From: an uncultured Alphaproteobacteria bacterium | Lineage (GTDB): Bacteria; Pseudomonadota; Alphaproteobacteria; Sneathiellales; Sneathiellaceae | DNA: 9,701 bases | Assembly: GCA_937910835.1 (NCBI GenBank) | Contig: CALEMG010000008.1 | Span: 1-9,701 of the forward strand | Direction: 5' to 3' | Shown: positions 7,449-9,701 of the stretch, piece by piece | Numbering within the stretch: position 1 is the stretch's first letter | How the letters are laid out: every line of letters begins with the position of its first letter | The notes under the pieces: generated by a model | The model's database searches: none | The model's input: the letters and a program-made list of their open reading frames with translations, nothing else | Told to the model about the DNA's origin: nothing | Position numbers and translations under genes: made by a program

Positions 7449-8630
7449 ATGGGTAAGAATATTGTTGTAGCGGGCGTTGGAATGACGGCGTTCGTAAAGC
7501 CGGGTCAGAATGAGGCCTATCCGGTTATGGGCGCAAAAGCGATCAACATGGCGCTGGAAGATGCCGGTATTGAGTACGATAAAATTCAGCAGGCTTATGC
7601 AGGATATGTCTATGGCGATAGCACTTGCGGACAGAGGGTTCTATATGAGGTCGGGATGACGGGTATTCCCATTGTTAATGTAAACAACAATTGCTCTACC
7701 GGTTCCTCCGCTCTTTTTCTCGCACGTCAGGCGGTCGAGTCTGGTGTGGTCGATTGTGCGCTGGCGGTTGGTTTTGAACAGATGACGCCGGGCGCCCTGG
7801 CTGACGTTTGGACGGATCGTCCAAGCCCGCTTGGTAAGTTCAATAATCTGACGGATGAACTGACCCAGGACTTTACTTCCCCTATGGCCATTAAGATGTT
7901 TGGCGGTGCCGGGCTTGAGCATCAGAAAAAATATGGCACGAAGGATGAGACTTTTGCCAAGATTCGCGCAAAAGCAAGCAGTCATGCTGTCCATAATGAC
8001 AAGGCTATATTCCGAAAGGAGATTTCCGTCGAAGACGTGATGGAATCTCCGCGAATGACTAGCCTTTTGACACGTTTGCAATGCTGCCCGCCGACATGCG
8101 GAGCCGGTGCCGCCATTGTCTGTACAGAAGAATTTGCCAAAAAGCATGGCATCGACTCCGGGGTTGTGATCGCCGGTCAGGCAATGACCACAGATTATGG
8201 TTCCACCTTTGATATGAATGACATGATGCGTGTTGTTGGATATGACATGACTGCCGCGGCCGCAAAGAAGGTCTATGAGCAATCGGGGGTTGGACCGGAA
8301 GATGTCGATGTGGCAGAGCTCCATGACTGCTTTACCGCGAATGAACTGATCACTTATGAAGGTCTCGGGTTCGCCGTAGAAGGCGGCGCGGAGAAATTTA
8401 TCTGGGATGCAGATAACACTTATGGCGGTAAGGTGGTTACAAACCCGTCCGGCGGATTGCTGTCAAAAGGGCATCCCCTAGGTTCGACCGGGCTAGCCCA
8501 GTGCAAAGAACATGTCAACCAGCTTCGCGGCAACTCCGGAAAGAGACAGGTTGAGGGGGCAAGGACTGCTCTTCAGCATAATCTCGGACTTGGTGGCGCC
8601 TGTGTCGTTACCCTATACCAAGCGGCTTAA
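7449..8630 (+). CDS. SCP2-type thiolase (acetyl-CoA acetyltransferase / lipid-transfer protein family)
   Basis: This 393-residue thiolase-fold protein probably cleaves a 3-oxoacyl-CoA, or performs the related retro-aldol type side-chain cleavage known for this subfamily. The nucleophilic cysteine is Cys82 in NNNCSTGSSAL. The HDCF motif (His292, Cys294) and GHPLG (His342) follow, and the C-terminus carries GLGGACVVTLY. HDCF in place of the NEAF of classical thiolases places it in the SCP2/sterol-carrier type group. A purine-rich ribosome binding stretch (AGGAAAGAGAGAG) lies just before ATG 7449, only 32 bases after the ligase stop, so it is in the same operon. Some members act with a DUF35 OB-fold partner; none is visible here, though one could lie downstream of the window. 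No SCP2 sterol carrier domain is fused at the C-terminus. Confidence 0.88.
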   Translation: MGKNIVVAGVGMTAFVKPGQNEAYPVMGAKAINMALEDAGIEYDKIQQAYAGYVYGDSTCGQRVLYEVGMTGIPIVNVNNNCSTGSSALFLARQAVESGVVDCALAVGFEQMTPGALADVWTDRPSPLGKFNNLTDELTQDFTSPMAIKMFGGAGLEHQKKYGTKDETFAKIRAKASSHAVHNDKAIFRKEISVEDVMESPRMTSLLTRLQCCPPTCGAGAAIVCTEEFAKKHGIDSGVVIAGQAMTTDYGSTFDMNDMMRVVGYDMTAAAAKKVYEQSGVGPEDVDVAELHDCFTANELITYEGLGFAVEGGAEKFIWDADNTYGGKVVTNPSGGLLSKGHPLGSTGLAQCKEHVNQLRGNSGKRQVEGARTALQHNLGLGGACVVTLYQAA

Positions 8631-8642
8631 CAGTTCCTCCCA

Positions 8643-8672
8643 GGGCGTGTTTTGCTTCGGCAAGGCACGCCT
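8643..8672 (+). other. Strong intercistronic hairpin with UUCG tetraloop
   Basis: Bases 8643-8655 pair without interruption with 8660-8672 (13 pairs, three of them G-U) around the loop TTCG at 8656-8659. The loop is closed by C-G, which gives the exceptionally stable C(UUCG)G tetraloop in RNA. It occupies most of the 68-base gap between the thiolase and the first MaoC gene. No T run follows on either strand, so it is not a standard terminator. An mRNA-stabilising, processing or partial attenuation element is more likely. Confidence 0.7.
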
Positions 8673-8698
8673 TCCTTCCAGACAACGGATAAATTACT

Positions 8699-9142
8699 AT
8701 GATTGATCGCAGCCACATTGGACGCGAGTTCGGCATTCATACGGCAGATATCGAAAAGGGGCGGCTCAGGTTTTTTGCAAAGGCCACGGGTGAGACCAAT
8801 CCTGTCTATTTCGATGAAGAAGCCGCAAAGGCCGCAGGACACCGGACATTGCCTGCACCGCCGACCTTCCTCTTTTCAATGGATATGGAGGTTCCTGACC
8901 CGTTTGAAATTCTGAAGATCATGGATATTGATCTTGGGAAGATTCTCCACGGCACGCAGGAGTTTATGTATCACAAACCGGTTTATGCGGGTGATACGAT
9001 CTCCTTCAAGTCAGAGGTGACGGACATTTTTGACAAAAAGGGCGGCGCGCTCGAATTTATTGTCAAAAAGACGAGTGCGACTAATCAGAAGAATGAATTG
9101 GTTGCCGAGATGTCGCGCACCATTGTCGTTCGGAATGGATGA
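8699..9142 (+). CDS. MaoC-like hot-dog protein, FAS1-like dehydratase N-terminal type (non-catalytic half)
   Basis: This 147-residue single hot-dog domain resembles the N-terminal half of two-domain MaoC enoyl-CoA hydratases. The segment ATGETNPVYFDEEAAKAAG aligns with the hydratase motif, but Glu32 and Tyr37 stand where the catalytic Asp and His normally are, so it is probably inactive alone. A later PAPPTFLFSMDM and HGTQEFMYHKPVYAGD are typical of the substrate-binding half. It most likely pairs with the product of the next gene to form a heteromeric hydratase whose active site lies in the partner. The ATG at 8699 has only a weak GGA upstream. Its stop overlaps an upstream ATG of the next frame, which indicates tight coupling. 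Confidence 0.85.
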   Translation: MIDRSHIGREFGIHTADIEKGRLRFFAKATGETNPVYFDEEAAKAAGHRTLPAPPTFLFSMDMEVPDPFEILKIMDIDLGKILHGTQEFMYHKPVYAGDTISFKSEVTDIFDKKGGALEFIVKKTSATNQKNELVAEMSRTIVVRNG

Positions 9143-9153
9143 AGGGGCATAGT

Positions 9154-9579
9154 ATGGCAGAAGTAAATTTTGTTTCCGTGAATGTAGGCGATCAAATCCC
9201 GGTCCTCGTTAAGCCGGAAATTACGCGGACAACGCTGGGACTTTTCGCTGGAGCGTCCGGGGATCATAACCCGATACATATCGATATCGATTTCGCCAGG
9301 GCCGCAGGTATGGATGATGTCTTTGCCCATGGCATGTTGTCGATGGCCTATCTAGCGCAGGCGCTGACTAACTGGGTGCCGCAATCGGCGCTTCGTAGCT
9401 ATAACGTTCGTTTTTCTGCCATTACCCACTTACGAGATAGGATTACTTGTAGCGGAGAGATCGTTGAAAAATTTGAAGAAAATGGAGAGTCGTACATTCG
9501 CGTAAAGCTCCAGGCCGTCAATCAGGACGGGGACGTAAAGCTTGCTGGCGATGCAGTTATCGCCCTTCCGAAACATTAA
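9154..9579 (+). CDS. MaoC-like enoyl-CoA hydratase (catalytic half)
   Basis: This 141-residue hot-dog protein carries the complete hydratase-2 motif GASGDHNPIHID with catalytic Asp37 and His42, followed by FARAAGMDDVFAHGML. It is expected to add water to a trans-2-enoyl-CoA, giving the R-hydroxyacyl-CoA in the characterised R-hydratase members. The start at 9154 is preferred because AAGGGG (9142-9147) lies 6 bases upstream; the ATG at 9139 would add five residues and has a poorer site. It follows the non-catalytic MaoC half directly, matching the known split arrangement where two single hot-dog proteins form one enzyme. The downstream dehydrogenase would use its product. Confidence 0.9.
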   Translation: MAEVNFVSVNVGDQIPVLVKPEITRTTLGLFAGASGDHNPIHIDIDFARAAGMDDVFAHGMLSMAYLAQALTNWVPQSALRSYNVRFSAITHLRDRITCSGEIVEKFEENGESYIRVKLQAVNQDGDVKLAGDAVIALPKH

Positions 9580-9596
9580 AAGAAAAGTGTAAAAAA

Positions 9597-9701
9597 ATGA
9601 GCAAACTCCAAGGAAAAGTCGCCTATGTAACCGGATCCGGACGTGGTATCGGCCGCGAGGTAGCCCTTAAACTTGCCAGTGAAGGCGCGAAAGTTGTCGT
9701 G
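9597..9701 (+). CDS. Short-chain dehydrogenase/reductase (SDR), N-terminal fragment cut by window end
   Basis: Only the first 35 codons are inside the window. They encode MSKLQGKVAYVTGSGRGIG and then an amphipathic helix and GAKVVV. The TGSGRGIG segment is the classical SDR dinucleotide-binding motif TGxxxGxG at residues 12-19. In this operon it most likely oxidises the hydroxyacyl-CoA made by the MaoC pair to the 3-oxoacyl-CoA cleaved by the thiolase; a FabG-like 3-oxoacyl reductase is the general family alternative. The start ATG lies 17 bases after the MaoC stop, in an A-rich leader without a strong ribosome binding site. The catalytic Ser-Tyr-Lys residues are beyond the window. Confidence 0.88.
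   Translation, partial: MSKLQGKVAYVTGSGRGIGREVALKLASEGAKVVV

Noticed and set aside
7641..8324. 227-codon open frame on the minus strand opposite the thiolase gene
   Set aside because: Its product shows no recognisable domain, while the plus strand has a complete thiolase with all catalytic motifs; it is an antisense shadow.
1..9701. Insertion sequences, CRISPR arrays, tRNA or rRNA genes
   Set aside because: No direct-repeat arrays, transposase-like proteins or cloverleaf/rRNA-like segments were seen in any part of the window.

Overview
The window looks like chromosomal DNA of an alphaproteobacterium. GC content by eye is about one half, genes are tightly packed with ATGA stop/start overlaps, and the protein families and their order fit that group. 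The genus cannot be told from the sequence.

Region 1 (1-5010, + strand) is an assimilatory nitrate/nitrite reduction operon. It holds the NADH nitrite reductase large subunit nirB (cut at its 5' end by the window edge), the Rieske-type small subunit nirD, and a molybdopterin nitrate reductase of the NasA type with a C-terminal BFD-like [2Fe-2S] domain. Together they reduce nitrate to nitrite and then to ammonium in the cytoplasm. The main oddity is an in-frame TGA at 810-812. It sits exactly where NirB has the first cysteine of its first BFD-like [2Fe-2S] domain, and the frame continues intact on both sides for the rest of the gene. This is a recent nonsense mutation, a sequence error, or a recoded (selenocysteine or readthrough) codon. 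TGA works as an ordinary stop for nirB and nirD in the same operon.

Region 2 (5011-5856) is the boundary. A hairpin lies across the nasA stop codon, and a TetR-family regulator is encoded on the minus strand, converging on nasA. Upstream of the regulator is a divergent promoter region. It carries a 24-bp palindrome placed between a TTGACA -35 box and a -10 box that face the next operon.

Region 3 (5857-9701, + strand) is a CoA-thioester catabolic operon: acyl-CoA ligase, SCP2-type thiolase, a non-catalytic MaoC-like half, a catalytic MaoC-like hydratase half, and the start of a short-chain dehydrogenase/reductase. These can activate an acid, hydrate an enoyl-CoA, oxidise the hydroxyacyl-CoA and cleave it. 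That is a beta-oxidation-like route for an unusual, perhaps branched, cyclic or steroid-derived acid. No acyl-CoA dehydrogenase is visible in the window. The divergent TetR protein is the likely repressor, released by a CoA-thioester ligand. A strong 13-bp hairpin with a UUCG tetraloop separates the thiolase gene from the MaoC pair.
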